Below, one piece after another: positions 1 to 5,830 of a stretch of 7,290 bases of DNA; the stretch's first letter is position 1; every line of letters begins with the position of its first letter. The notes under the pieces were generated by a model. That model did not search any database. It worked only from the letters and a program-made list of their open reading frames with translations, and was not told the DNA's origin. The stretch spans positions 1-7,290 of the forward strand of contig WQRT01000146.1 in NCBI GenBank assembly GCA_009786625.1, read 5' to 3'. The position numbers and the translations under genes are program-made. This DNA is from Treponema sp. GTDB taxonomy: Bacteria; Spirochaetota; Spirochaetia; Treponematales; Breznakiellaceae.

Positions 1-108
1 GGTGCTGATTGCCGGGTAATATTCCCCTGTGGATTCATTCTTAAACTTCACTGAATAACAGGGACGATCTGCCCTTTTGAACACAGAAAACGGTAAGGCG
101 TGTTTCAT
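1..108 (-). CDS. Probable tyrosine recombinase (phage/island integrase), N-terminal fragment
   Basis: Reading leftwards from an ATG at 108-106, an open frame of 36 codons runs to the window edge without a stop, so only the N-terminus is visible. A TGGGA ribosome binding site (120-116) lies 7 bases before the ATG. The peptide begins MKHALPFSVFKR and continues with YSVKFKN, a TGE turn and YYPAIST. This pattern of two short beta strands, a basic 'FKR' stretch and an 'xxTGxxxxAxST' hairpin is what I know from the N-terminal arm-binding part of phage-type tyrosine recombinases. The catalytic domain is outside the window, so this is a family guess. The position supports it: the gene starts 140 bases from the 3' end of a tRNA-Leu gene and points away from it, as integrase genes of tRNA-inserted elements often do. 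It could instead be another short DNA-binding protein. Confidence 0.6.
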   Translation of the reverse strand, partial: MKHALPFSVFKRADRPCYSVKFKNESTGEYYPAIST

Positions 109-153
109 ATCTTAATCCCAGTAAACAACATTGAAAAACGATCTTAGGTGTCG

Positions 154-182
154 GTTTTATGTGTCGTTTTCGCATAATGCAA
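154..182 (-). promoter_or_regulatory. Weak candidate promoter for the recombinase gene, with flanking repeats
   Basis: On the minus strand a TTGCAT box (182-177) is followed after 17 bases by TAAAAC (159-154), upstream of the recombinase ATG. Both boxes are poor matches to consensus. Two copies of GTGTCG (148-153 and 161-166, plus strand) bracket the -10 box, and an inverted pair AAAACGA (135-141) / TCGTTTT (164-170) spans it, as an operator for a regulator might. This is inferred from pattern only. Confidence 0.25.
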
Positions 183-247
183 TGATTAAGAACGCCCGTT
201 GTTTGGGAAGTTCTGCATAAATCCTTATTACATAAAGAAATATACTA

Positions 248-330
248 TGCCGGCGATGAGACTCGAACTCATACCCCATTGCTAGGAGGGGATTTTAAGT
301 CCCCAGTGTCTGCCATTCCACCACGCCGGC
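248..330 (-). tRNA. tRNA-Leu (anticodon UAA)
   Basis: The minus strand folds into a complete class II tRNA of 83 nt. The acceptor stem GCCGGCG (330-324) pairs perfectly with CGCCGGC (255-249), followed by discriminator A at 248. The anticodon stem GGGGA/TCCCC (304-300 and 292-288) closes the seven-base loop CTTAAAA, giving anticodon UAA for leucine TTA codons. The T arm ATGAG/CTCAT encloses TTCGAGT, and there is a long variable arm between 287 and 273. The 3' CCA is not encoded and must be added after transcription. The 3' end faces the recombinase gene at 108, which makes this tRNA a likely integration site. No convincing terminator separates it from that gene. Confidence 0.95.
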
Positions 331-333
331 GCG

Positions 334-360
334 AGTGTCCAATTGTCGGACACTTGGACA
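334..360. repeat. Two overlapping inverted repeats at the tRNA-Leu transcription start
   Basis: AGTGTCC (334-340) is an exact inverted match of GGACACT (348-354), and TGTCCAA (336-342) is an exact inverted match of TTGGACA (354-360). The two pairings share bases and exclude each other. They lie between the -10 box and the tRNA 5' end. The first could form a hairpin in the leader RNA; the second reaches into the -10 box, so as a unit they look more like a protein binding site on DNA. Function unknown. Confidence 0.5.
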
Positions 361-388
361 TTTTACCGTTTTTTTAAAAAGTTGGCAA
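360..388 (-). promoter_or_regulatory. Promoter for tRNA-Leu
   Basis: On the minus strand TTGCCA (388-383, five of six bases of the -35 consensus) is separated by exactly 17 bases from TAAAAT (365-360, five of six of the -10 consensus). The predicted transcription start falls near 353, about 23 bases before the mature tRNA 5' end at 330, a normal leader length. Two overlapping inverted repeats cover the start region (334-360). Confidence 0.6.
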
Positions 389-456
389 TATGATGATCTT
401 ACACAGATGATCAAAAATGTTAATTATAGATTTCTAAAATATATCATATTTATTCT

Positions 457-463
457 AAAGGAG
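457..463 (+). promoter_or_regulatory. Ribosome binding site of the serine hydrolase
   Basis: AAAGGAG lies 5 bases before the ATG at 469 and fixes that start. It is a near-perfect Shine-Dalgarno sequence, and no other in-frame start nearby has one. Confidence 0.85.
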
Positions 464-468
464 ATTTT

Positions 469-1665
469 ATGTTATATACACAGGGAAAAATTGATTGTAA
501 GCCTATTGATGTCGGCTACGATGAAAAACGGCTTGATGTGCTGAACACCCACTTGCAGCGCCTCATTGATGACGGTGAAATTCAGTGCGCGACTTATTGT
601 GTCTCGCGCAAGGGAAAAGTTTTCGCGCACGGAGCGGTTGGGAAAAAATCTTTTCGCAAGGATGATAATACGCCTGTTCAGCCGGACTCTGTCCGCTACA
701 TTGCTTCAATCACAAAAACATTTACCGCGGTCGCTATCATGAAGCTTGTCGAAGACGGTTTAATGCGCCTTGATATTCCGGTCGGCGAAGTATTGCCGCA
801 GTTTAATACGCCTCCTTATAACGGCGTAACGCCTTATCAGTTGTTGACCCATACTTCAGGCATGCACACTGACGACGGCTGCTTTGACAATAAGTATCAA
901 ACAAATTACTGGAAGATGATCCACGACGCTTACAAATTATGCGATGAGAGCAAGAAGAATGATTTCGACTGGATAAAAGCCGCGTTAGGCACAATCGGAA
1001 GCGGTTTCAGAGTAAAACCGGATACCGAATGGGCGTATTGCAGTTTTGGTTTTGTGATACTGGGCGCGATGATTGAAAAAATTACAGGAATGTCAGCTCA
1101 CAAATATATCGAGGATAATATCTGTAAACCTCTCGGTCTGAAAGATACGGCTTTTGATCTGACGCCCGATATGGCGAAGCGTTCAATTGTATCTGATGAA
1201 GACGGCGAAAAATATTTAAGTGAAATCATCAATGGTACTCATAAACCGCAGTGGATCGGCGAGATGCTTAATATTCCGTCAACCGGAGGCGGACTTGAAT
1301 CTACGGCTTTTGATGTCAATCGTTTTGGAAAAATGATGCTCTTTAACGGAACCCTTGACGGAGTCCGTGTACTTGGAAGAATCGCGGTAGAAAAAATGAC
1401 AACCCTGGCTGTCAGCTATCCTAATTACACATGGGGCGCGAAAGAAAAAGAGCGCTATTACGGCATAGGCTTTGATATGCGAAACGGTCCCGCGTTTACA
1501 ATGTCACGAAGCACGTATATGCACGAAGGGTCGGGAGCGTGTTCGCTTTACATCGATCCAAAAGAAGATATCGTAGCGGCATGGATTGTGCCGTTCGCGA
1601 AAGAAGGCTGGTTTCACAGAGCGCAGTTCAATGTGCAGAATATTATTTGGTCTGGCTTGCTTTGA
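469..1665 (+). CDS. Beta-lactamase-fold serine hydrolase (class C / EstB-like family)
   Basis: A 398-residue protein of the beta-lactamase family (PF00144), which holds class C beta-lactamases, D-alanyl peptidases and esterases. The nucleophile motif is S80-I-T-K83 (SxxK). The second motif is Y190-C-S192, with serine where penicillin-binding enzymes usually have asparagine (YxN). H352-E-G354 stands in the place of the KTG box. THTSG (127-131) and STGGG (271-275) are further family landmarks. The YxS and HxG variants fit an esterase or peptidase better than an antibiotic-degrading lactamase, but the substrate cannot be told from sequence. There is no signal peptide at the N-terminus, so it is probably cytoplasmic. 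The start is set by AAAGGAG 5 bases upstream. Its stop codon overlaps the probable TTG start of the first permease gene (TTGA), making it the first gene of a hydrolase-ABC exporter operon. Confidence 0.9.
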   Translation: MLYTQGKIDCKPIDVGYDEKRLDVLNTHLQRLIDDGEIQCATYCVSRKGKVFAHGAVGKKSFRKDDNTPVQPDSVRYIASITKTFTAVAIMKLVEDGLMRLDIPVGEVLPQFNTPPYNGVTPYQLLTHTSGMHTDDGCFDNKYQTNYWKMIHDAYKLCDESKKNDFDWIKAALGTIGSGFRVKPDTEWAYCSFGFVILGAMIEKITGMSAHKYIEDNICKPLGLKDTAFDLTPDMAKRSIVSDEDGEKYLSEIINGTHKPQWIGEMLNIPSTGGGLESTAFDVNRFGKMMLFNGTLDGVRVLGRIAVEKMTTLAVSYPNYTWGAKEKERYYGIGFDMRNGPAFTMSRSTYMHEGSGACSLYIDPKEDIVAAWIVPFAKEGWFHRAQFNVQNIIWSGLL

Positions 1666-2507
1666 CGTTGATAAATTTAGTTAAGCAAAAAATTGATGTC
1701 TGCGTGGCGGTCGCGTTTGTTACTTACAAGGAATGGGGAGCTTACCGCACCCATTCCATGGTTTCCATACTGGTCGGTCCAATTTACTTTATTGTACTTT
1801 ATTTTATTTGGACGGCTGTGTATGGCGGCGCGCATCCCGAAGGCGCGGCGCGGGTTTTGAACGGCATTGAGTATACGCAGATGATCCGTTATTTTGGCGT
1901 AACAGCTTTGATCGGCTACCTGACAATGGATTTTGCGGATTGGAATTTGTCCATGCTGATACGAACCGGAAAGTTTTTAACTTTCGCGCTTCGCCCGCTT
2001 AATCACCGTTTTTTCGCGCTGTCGCAGAAAGTAGGACACAGGTCGCTTGGGTTTATCGTTGAGTTTATTCCGTGCCTTTTAATTTTCACATTGCTCTTCG
2101 GGATTGACATGAGGCCTGCGCATTTTGGGTGGGCTTTTCTTTCTATCGCGCTGGCTTTTCTAATGAATTTTTTTGTTAATTATTGCATCGGCATGACATC
2201 ATTCTGGTTTACCCAGTCGGAAGGGATTAGAGCGGTTTATTCTCTTGCCGCAAGCGTTTTTTCCGGCATGCTTATTCCGCTTGTTTTCTTTCCGGCGCCA
2301 ATCCAGATGATACAATTTTTTCTGCCGTTTCAATACACGATATATGTTCCCGCGATGGTGTTTCTTGGAAGTTATTCGTTAGGTGACATTAGTATGACCA
2401 TTCCGCAAATTGTCTGTATACAGGCGGCGGCTGTTTTAATTATGTTTTTAGTTTCGGAGCTTATGTATAAAGCGGCGATTAAACAATTCACGGCAGTCGG
2501 AGCTTAA
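1662..2507 (+). CDS. ABC-2 type transporter permease subunit (COG4587/COG3694 type), first
   Basis: An integral membrane subunit of an ABC exporter, about 281 residues with roughly six hydrophobic segments: about 35-54, 74-90, 129-148, 153-176, 192-214 and 245-266 (counted from the TTG start). The motif KEWGAYRTHSM (23-33) before the first segment and LRPLN (110-114) in the cytoplasmic loop are typical of the uncharacterised ABC-2 permeases of COG4587/COG3694. The frame stays open back to 1539 inside the hydrolase gene, but that part reads as non-membrane nonsense and overlaps a clear gene. I chose TTG at 1662 because it forms a TTGA overlap with the hydrolase stop (1663-1665), suggesting translational coupling; no strong ribosome binding site precedes it. 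TTG at 1668 is an alternative. An ATG at 1758 would remove the conserved N-terminal motif. It should pair with the next permease and the ATPase at 3389. Confidence 0.85.
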   Translation: MTLINLVKQKIDVCVAVAFVTYKEWGAYRTHSMVSILVGPIYFIVLYFIWTAVYGGAHPEGAARVLNGIEYTQMIRYFGVTALIGYLTMDFADWNLSMLIRTGKFLTFALRPLNHRFFALSQKVGHRSLGFIVEFIPCLLIFTLLFGIDMRPAHFGWAFLSIALAFLMNFFVNYCIGMTSFWFTQSEGIRAVYSLAASVFSGMLIPLVFFPAPIQMIQFFLPFQYTIYVPAMVFLGSYSLGDISMTIPQIVCIQAAAVLIMFLVSELMYKAAIKQFTAVGA

Positions 2508-2508
2508 A

Positions 2509-2574
2509 ATGACTATTGCGCGGCGGGTAGTGTGCAGTGAAAATATTTTTATGATGACTGGAAATTATTTATGA
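2509..2574 (+). CDS. Possible 21-codon coupling ORF between the two permease genes
   Basis: An ATG at 2509, two bases after the upstream permease stop, opens a 21-codon frame (begins MTIARRVVCS) ending in TGA at 2572-2574. It has a proper ribosome binding site, GGAG at 2499-2502, with 6-base spacing. Its stop overlaps the start of the next permease as ATGA. The peptide resembles nothing I know. Translating it would carry ribosomes to the next gene, whose own site is only TGGA. It may equally be chance in a 63-base spacer. Confidence 0.3.
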   Translation: MTIARRVVCSENIFMMTGNYL

Positions 2575-3353
2575 AAAAATATTTAATAATTTACGCCGAG
2601 TGTATTAAGACGGCAATTGCGCGTGAACTGACTTACAGGCTTAATTTTATTTTATCGCTTTTGATAACGCTTGGGTTTAACATTTTATTTCCGCTTGTAA
2701 CTATTCTTATTTACAGAGCGGGAGCGAGTTTTCCCGGCTGGAATTTTTACGAAGTTCTTCTGATGCAGTCGGTTTTTACTTTATCAAACGGGCTTGCGTG
2801 CATAATGTTCAGCGGAGTGTTATGGACGACAATGCGGCATATACGCGAAGGCAGTTTTGAAATTGTTCTGCTGCGTCCTGTTAATCCGCTTTTGTTTTTA
2901 ATTGTCACCAATTTTGATACTGGGAGCGCGGGTCTTATAATCGGAGGAGGCGCGTTATTCGGTTTCGCGCTTTCGAATACCGGCATTGCATCGTCCGCCG
3001 CGGCATTTCAATTTTTACTATTATTCGCGGCAGGTTTTGCCGTAATGGCGGGGATGCAGATGCTGATGGCGGCGACATCGTTTAAGTGGGTGGGAAATTC
3101 GCGCATCCCGGAAATATTTGACAGCATAATGACTTTTGGAAAATATCCTGCGACAATTTTCCCAAAGGCGGTGCAGGCGGTAACCGCGTTTATAATTCCT
3201 GTCGCGATGATAGGATTTTTTCCGGCAAGCGCTATTTTGGGACGCCTTGATCCGTCCGCGTTTTTCGCGGTAATACCGTGTTTTCTTTTCATGATTTTTG
3301 GAATTTGGATTTATCAATATATGGTGAAATTATACGAAGGTGTCGGTGGATAG
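2571..3353 (+). CDS. ABC-2 type transporter permease subunit (COG3694/COG4587 type), second
   Basis: A 260-residue membrane protein, the second permease half of the exporter. The N-terminus is cytoplasmic and basic (MKKYL, then a conserved RELTYRLNF stretch at 18-26), followed by about six hydrophobic segments: about 27-48, 60-82, 117-136, 143-168, 200-220 and 230-250. The loop motif REGSFEIVLLRPVNPL (92-107) is the family hallmark also seen, in shorter form, in the preceding gene, where LRPLN occurs; the two are distant paralogues likely to form a heterodimer. The usual length of this family is about 260-270 residues, so it is complete. A weak TGGA lies 8 bases before the ATG, and the start overlaps the stop of a small upstream ORF. 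The cargo is unknown. Confidence 0.88.
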   Translation: MKKYLIIYAECIKTAIARELTYRLNFILSLLITLGFNILFPLVTILIYRAGASFPGWNFYEVLLMQSVFTLSNGLACIMFSGVLWTTMRHIREGSFEIVLLRPVNPLLFLIVTNFDTGSAGLIIGGGALFGFALSNTGIASSAAAFQFLLLFAAGFAVMAGMQMLMAATSFKWVGNSRIPEIFDSIMTFGKYPATIFPKAVQAVTAFIIPVAMIGFFPASAILGRLDPSAFFAVIPCFLFMIFGIWIYQYMVKLYEGVGG

Positions 3354-3376
3354 AGTTACAAGTGACTGAAAATAAC

Positions 3377-3382
3377 GGGGAG
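3377..3382 (+). promoter_or_regulatory. Ribosome binding site that sets the ATPase start
   Basis: GGGGAG lies 6 bases before ATG 3389. It decides for this start over an in-frame ATG at 3278, which lies inside the upstream permease gene. Confidence 0.8.
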
Positions 3383-3388
3383 TTTGAT

Positions 3389-4411
3389 ATGAACAATGAG
3401 AAAATTATAGAAGTGGAAAATTTATGCAAAACATACACCACCTACAAACGCGGAAGTTCGTTAAGCGAAACTGTAAAGAGTTTTTTTATACGCGAAAAAG
3501 TGATTGTAAAAGCGGTTGATAATGTCTCGTTTGATGTTGAGGAAGGTTCTGTCTGCGGAATTCTTGGTCCTAATGGAGCCGGAAAATCTACAACGATAAA
3601 AATGCTCTGCGGCGCGCTCTATCCCACAGCGGGAGAAATTAAAGCTTTGGGTTTTCGTCCTTACGCGGACAGAAAAAAGTATGTGCGCGAAATCGGCGCG
3701 GTGTTCGGACAGCGTTCGCAGCTTGTCTGGGATATTCCGCCTGTTGACAGTTTTAACATGAACCGCGCGATTTACGGGATATCAAAGAAGGATTACAAAT
3801 CGCGTCTTGACGAACTTGCCTGTCTTTTTGAAATTGAAGATGTAATGAATAAACCAACGCGCGTTTTATCGCTCGGCGAGCGAATGAAATGCGAATTTAT
3901 TATGGCGATGCTTCACAGGCCGAAAATCGTTTTCCTTGATGAACCCACTATCGGACTTGATGTAATCGCAAAAGGAAAAATCCGCGAGTTTATTCAAAAA
4001 CTTAATAAAAGCGGAACTACCTTTATTTTAACAACTCACGATCTTGAAGATGTAAAGCAGCTTGCAGATCATGTAATTGTAATTAATCACGGCGCAAAGG
4101 TTTTTGATAACACATTACAGAATTTACAGCTTAATCTGGGTGAAAAGAAAATTGTAGAACTTGTTTTAAAAGAGCCTATCGACATGGAAAAATCCTTTTT
4201 CTCCGGCAGTGATAATGTAAGATTGTTTGAACAGAAATCGCCGCTTGAAATAACGCTGGAAGTCGATACATCAAAAACGCCAATCGGCGATTTTATCAAA
4301 AACCTGTCGCAGAAAATAATCTTCTCGGACATCGCGGTGAAAGAACTGCCGATGGAAGAAATTATCATTCAAATTTACAAAGAGAATAATGATTCAAAAA
4401 TAACAAATTGA
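3389..4411 (+). CDS. ABC transporter ATP-binding protein (COG4586 type)
   Basis: The 340-residue ATPase that powers the exporter formed with the two permeases just upstream. All nucleotide-binding motifs are present and in order: Walker A GPNGAGKST (60-68), Q-loop around Q108 (FGQRSQLVWDIP), signature LSLGE (160-164, in place of LSGGQ), Walker B IVFLDEP (180-186, with catalytic E185), D-loop IGLD and H-loop H217 (TTHD). LSLGER, the insert KSFF before Walker A and the TIGLDVIAKG stretch are, from memory, normal for COG4586 and not signs of decay. Residues after about 245 form an extra C-terminal domain of the kind found in this family. The true start is ATG 3389 behind GGGGAG; it follows the permease stop by 35 bases. 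A terminator begins at its stop codon, so it is the last gene of the operon. Confidence 0.95.
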   Translation: MNNEKIIEVENLCKTYTTYKRGSSLSETVKSFFIREKVIVKAVDNVSFDVEEGSVCGILGPNGAGKSTTIKMLCGALYPTAGEIKALGFRPYADRKKYVREIGAVFGQRSQLVWDIPPVDSFNMNRAIYGISKKDYKSRLDELACLFEIEDVMNKPTRVLSLGERMKCEFIMAMLHRPKIVFLDEPTIGLDVIAKGKIREFIQKLNKSGTTFILTTHDLEDVKQLADHVIVINHGAKVFDNTLQNLQLNLGEKKIVELVLKEPIDMEKSFFSGSDNVRLFEQKSPLEITLEVDTSKTPIGDFIKNLSQKIIFSDIAVKELPMEEIIIQIYKENNDSKITN

Positions 4412-4446
4412 GGCTTTTCAAAAACTGAAGTTTTAGAAAAGCCTTT
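4411..4446 (+). terminator. Rho-independent terminator after the ABC operon
   Basis: AGGCTTTTC (4411-4419) pairs with GAAAAGCCT (4436-4444), and the stem continues inside, after one A-A mismatch, as AAAACT (4421-4426) with AGTTTT (4429-4434). A short T run follows (4444-4446, then AATGATTTTC). The hairpin begins at the last base of the ATPase stop codon. In the other direction it lies 34 bases past the dehydrogenase stop and could also end that transcript, though the T tract on that side is weaker. Confidence 0.75.
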
Positions 4447-4477
4447 AATGATTTTCAATTAAAATGTTAGAATATTA

Positions 4478-5671
4478 TTACTCTGCCGCTAATTTATAAA
4501 TCGCAAGCGCGTCCTTCTCATCAAGTTTGCGGTACTGACCAATCGGGCCGAAGTGTACAACGCGTTTCACCATTTCCGGTATGCGGGAGGTGTCAATATT
4601 GGCATCAGCGAAACGTACAGGCATTCCGATTGATTTAAAAAAGTTTTCCATACGGTAAACGCCTTCAAGCGCGGCTTGTTTTAAATCGTAAAACGCGCCG
4701 TCTACTCCCCAGACTTTCGCGGCAAAGCGGGCAAGACGCGCGGTTAAAGCCGCTTCATTGTTTTCATTTATGTTAAATTTTAGCCATGCCGGGAAAATGA
4801 TCGCGAGTCCCGCGCCGTGGGCGATGTCGAAAAGAGCGGACAATTCATGATCAAGAGCATGGCTTGCCCAGTCGCCGATTCTGCCTGTGTCAAGAAGTCC
4901 GTTATGCGCTAACGCTCCCGCCCACATGATTTCCGCTCTTGCGGCGTAGTCGTTCTCTCCTCCAGAGAAAATTTTCCGTCCGTTGCGGATAATTGTTCTT
5001 AACGCTCCTTCGCAAAGTTCGTCCGTCAGTTCGACATTAGGCTCTTTTGTAAAATACCTTTCCATGATGTGCGCCATCATGTCCGTTATTCCGCATGCGG
5101 TTTGATACGGCGGAAGAGAGTATGTCAGCTCGGGATTCATTATCGAAAATACCGGGCGGATGCATTGAAAATTGATCCCCCTTTTCCACGGGCCTTCTTC
5201 GTTTGTAATAACGGCGCTGATGCTCGATTCGCTGCCGGCGGCGGGAATTGTCACGATAGTTGCGACAGGAAGCGCTTTGTCAGCGGCTTTCTTCCTGTCA
5301 AAAAAATCCCACACATCGCCGTCATTGACAGCGCCGACAGCTATCGCTTTTGCCGAGTCGATCGCGGAGCCTCCGCCGACTGCGAGGATCATATCAAGTT
5401 TATCGCGCTTTGCAATTTCGATTCCTTCTCTTACAAGCGAAAGGCGCGGGTTAGGCTGTACGCCTGTCAGTTCAACCCAGCTTATACCCGATCCTTTAAG
5501 ACTTTTCATTACCCTGTCGATTAGACCGCTTTTAACAGCGAAGCCGCCTGAGTGGTGTAAAAGGATTTTTTTTGCGTCGGGAAGCATTTTGGCGATTTCG
5601 CTTCCAACCTGATTTTCAGTTCCCCTGCCGAAAATTATTTTTGTTTTATTACAATATTCAAAATTCTGCAT
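4478..5671 (-). CDS. Iron-containing alcohol dehydrogenase (YqhD / butanol dehydrogenase type)
   Basis: A 397-residue cytoplasmic oxidoreductase of the iron-dependent (group III) alcohol dehydrogenase family, which reduces aldehydes to alcohols with NAD(P)H. The cofactor-binding GGGSAIDSAK motif is at 99-108, and GSESS occurs at 146-150. The metal ligands expected by comparison with YqhD are all in place: D197, H201 (ITDMMAH), H271 and H285 (DIAHG), with the 14-residue spacing between the last two kept. Length is normal for the family (about 385-400), so it is intact. The PNPR stretch (74-77) and overall layout favour the NADPH-dependent YqhD/BdhA branch over AdhE, but the substrate is not determined. 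AGGAG (5682-5678) sits 6 bases before the ATG at 5671. It is convergent with the ABC operon and divergent from rnfC, so it is likely a single-gene transcript. Confidence 0.93.
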   Translation of the reverse strand: MQNFEYCNKTKIIFGRGTENQVGSEIAKMLPDAKKILLHHSGGFAVKSGLIDRVMKSLKGSGISWVELTGVQPNPRLSLVREGIEIAKRDKLDMILAVGGGSAIDSAKAIAVGAVNDGDVWDFFDRKKAADKALPVATIVTIPAAGSESSISAVITNEEGPWKRGINFQCIRPVFSIMNPELTYSLPPYQTACGITDMMAHIMERYFTKEPNVELTDELCEGALRTIIRNGRKIFSGGENDYAARAEIMWAGALAHNGLLDTGRIGDWASHALDHELSALFDIAHGAGLAIIFPAWLKFNINENNEAALTARLARFAAKVWGVDGAFYDLKQAALEGVYRMENFFKSIGMPVRFADANIDTSRIPEMVKRVVHFGPIGQYRKLDEKDALAIYKLAAE

Positions 5672-5740
5672 AGCTTTCTCCTGTCATCAATATAAAAATA
5701 TATAATCAATTTTACATCAAAAATGATTTTTTGAACAGAT

Positions 5741-5759
5741 AAATAGTACTGTACATTTT
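5741..5759. repeat. Inverted repeat in the divergent dehydrogenase/rnfC spacer
   Basis: AAATAGTACTGTACATTTT, centred on T5750, has GTAC on each side of the centre, two mismatched pairs, then AAA/TTT. It lies about midway between the divergent starts at 5671 and 5831 and could bind a dimeric regulator serving both genes. The rest of the spacer (5684-5830) is very AT-rich, and I could not pick out a convincing -35/-10 pair on either strand. Confidence 0.3.
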
Positions 5760-5817
5760 TGGTTTTTAATAATAATATTCAAAATATAGGCTCTGAATTA
5801 TTTATACCGATAATTTC

Positions 5818-5824
5818 AAAGAGG
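5818..5824 (+). promoter_or_regulatory. Ribosome binding site that sets the rnfC start at TTG
   Basis: AAAGAGG lies 6 bases before TTG 5831. The longer in-frame opening at TTG 5759 has no such site and would add 24 residues unlike RnfC, so TTG 5831 is preferred. Confidence 0.8.
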
Positions 5825-5830
5825 TATTTA

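Noticed and set aside
160..164. CRISPR or tandem repeat array suggested by the repeated GTGTCG
   Set aside because: Only two short copies with no regular spacer-repeat pattern.
334..360. The inverted repeats as the terminal end of an insertion sequence
   Set aside because: No transposase or second end is in the window, and a well-spaced tRNA promoter runs straight across them, so the tRNA upstream region looks undisturbed.
335..544. A 69-codon plus-strand ORF covering the tRNA promoter and the start of the hydrolase gene
   Set aside because: It overlaps the tRNA promoter and the hydrolase ribosome binding site, has no ribosome binding site of its own and gives a composition unlike a real protein.
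3278..3388. An N-terminal extension of the ATPase starting inside the upstream permease gene
   Set aside because: The ATG at 3389 has GGGGAG at good spacing and begins where the ABC domain begins; the extension is out-of-frame permease sequence.
3866..3880. LSLGE signature read as a damaged, inactive ATPase
   Set aside because: LSLGER is, as far as I recall, the normal form in COG4586 ATPases, and all other catalytic motifs are intact.
5069..5612. Two plus-strand ORFs of about 150 codons inside the dehydrogenase gene
   Set aside because: They lie antisense to an intact, clearly conserved gene, match no family and have no ribosome binding sites; they are shadow frames.
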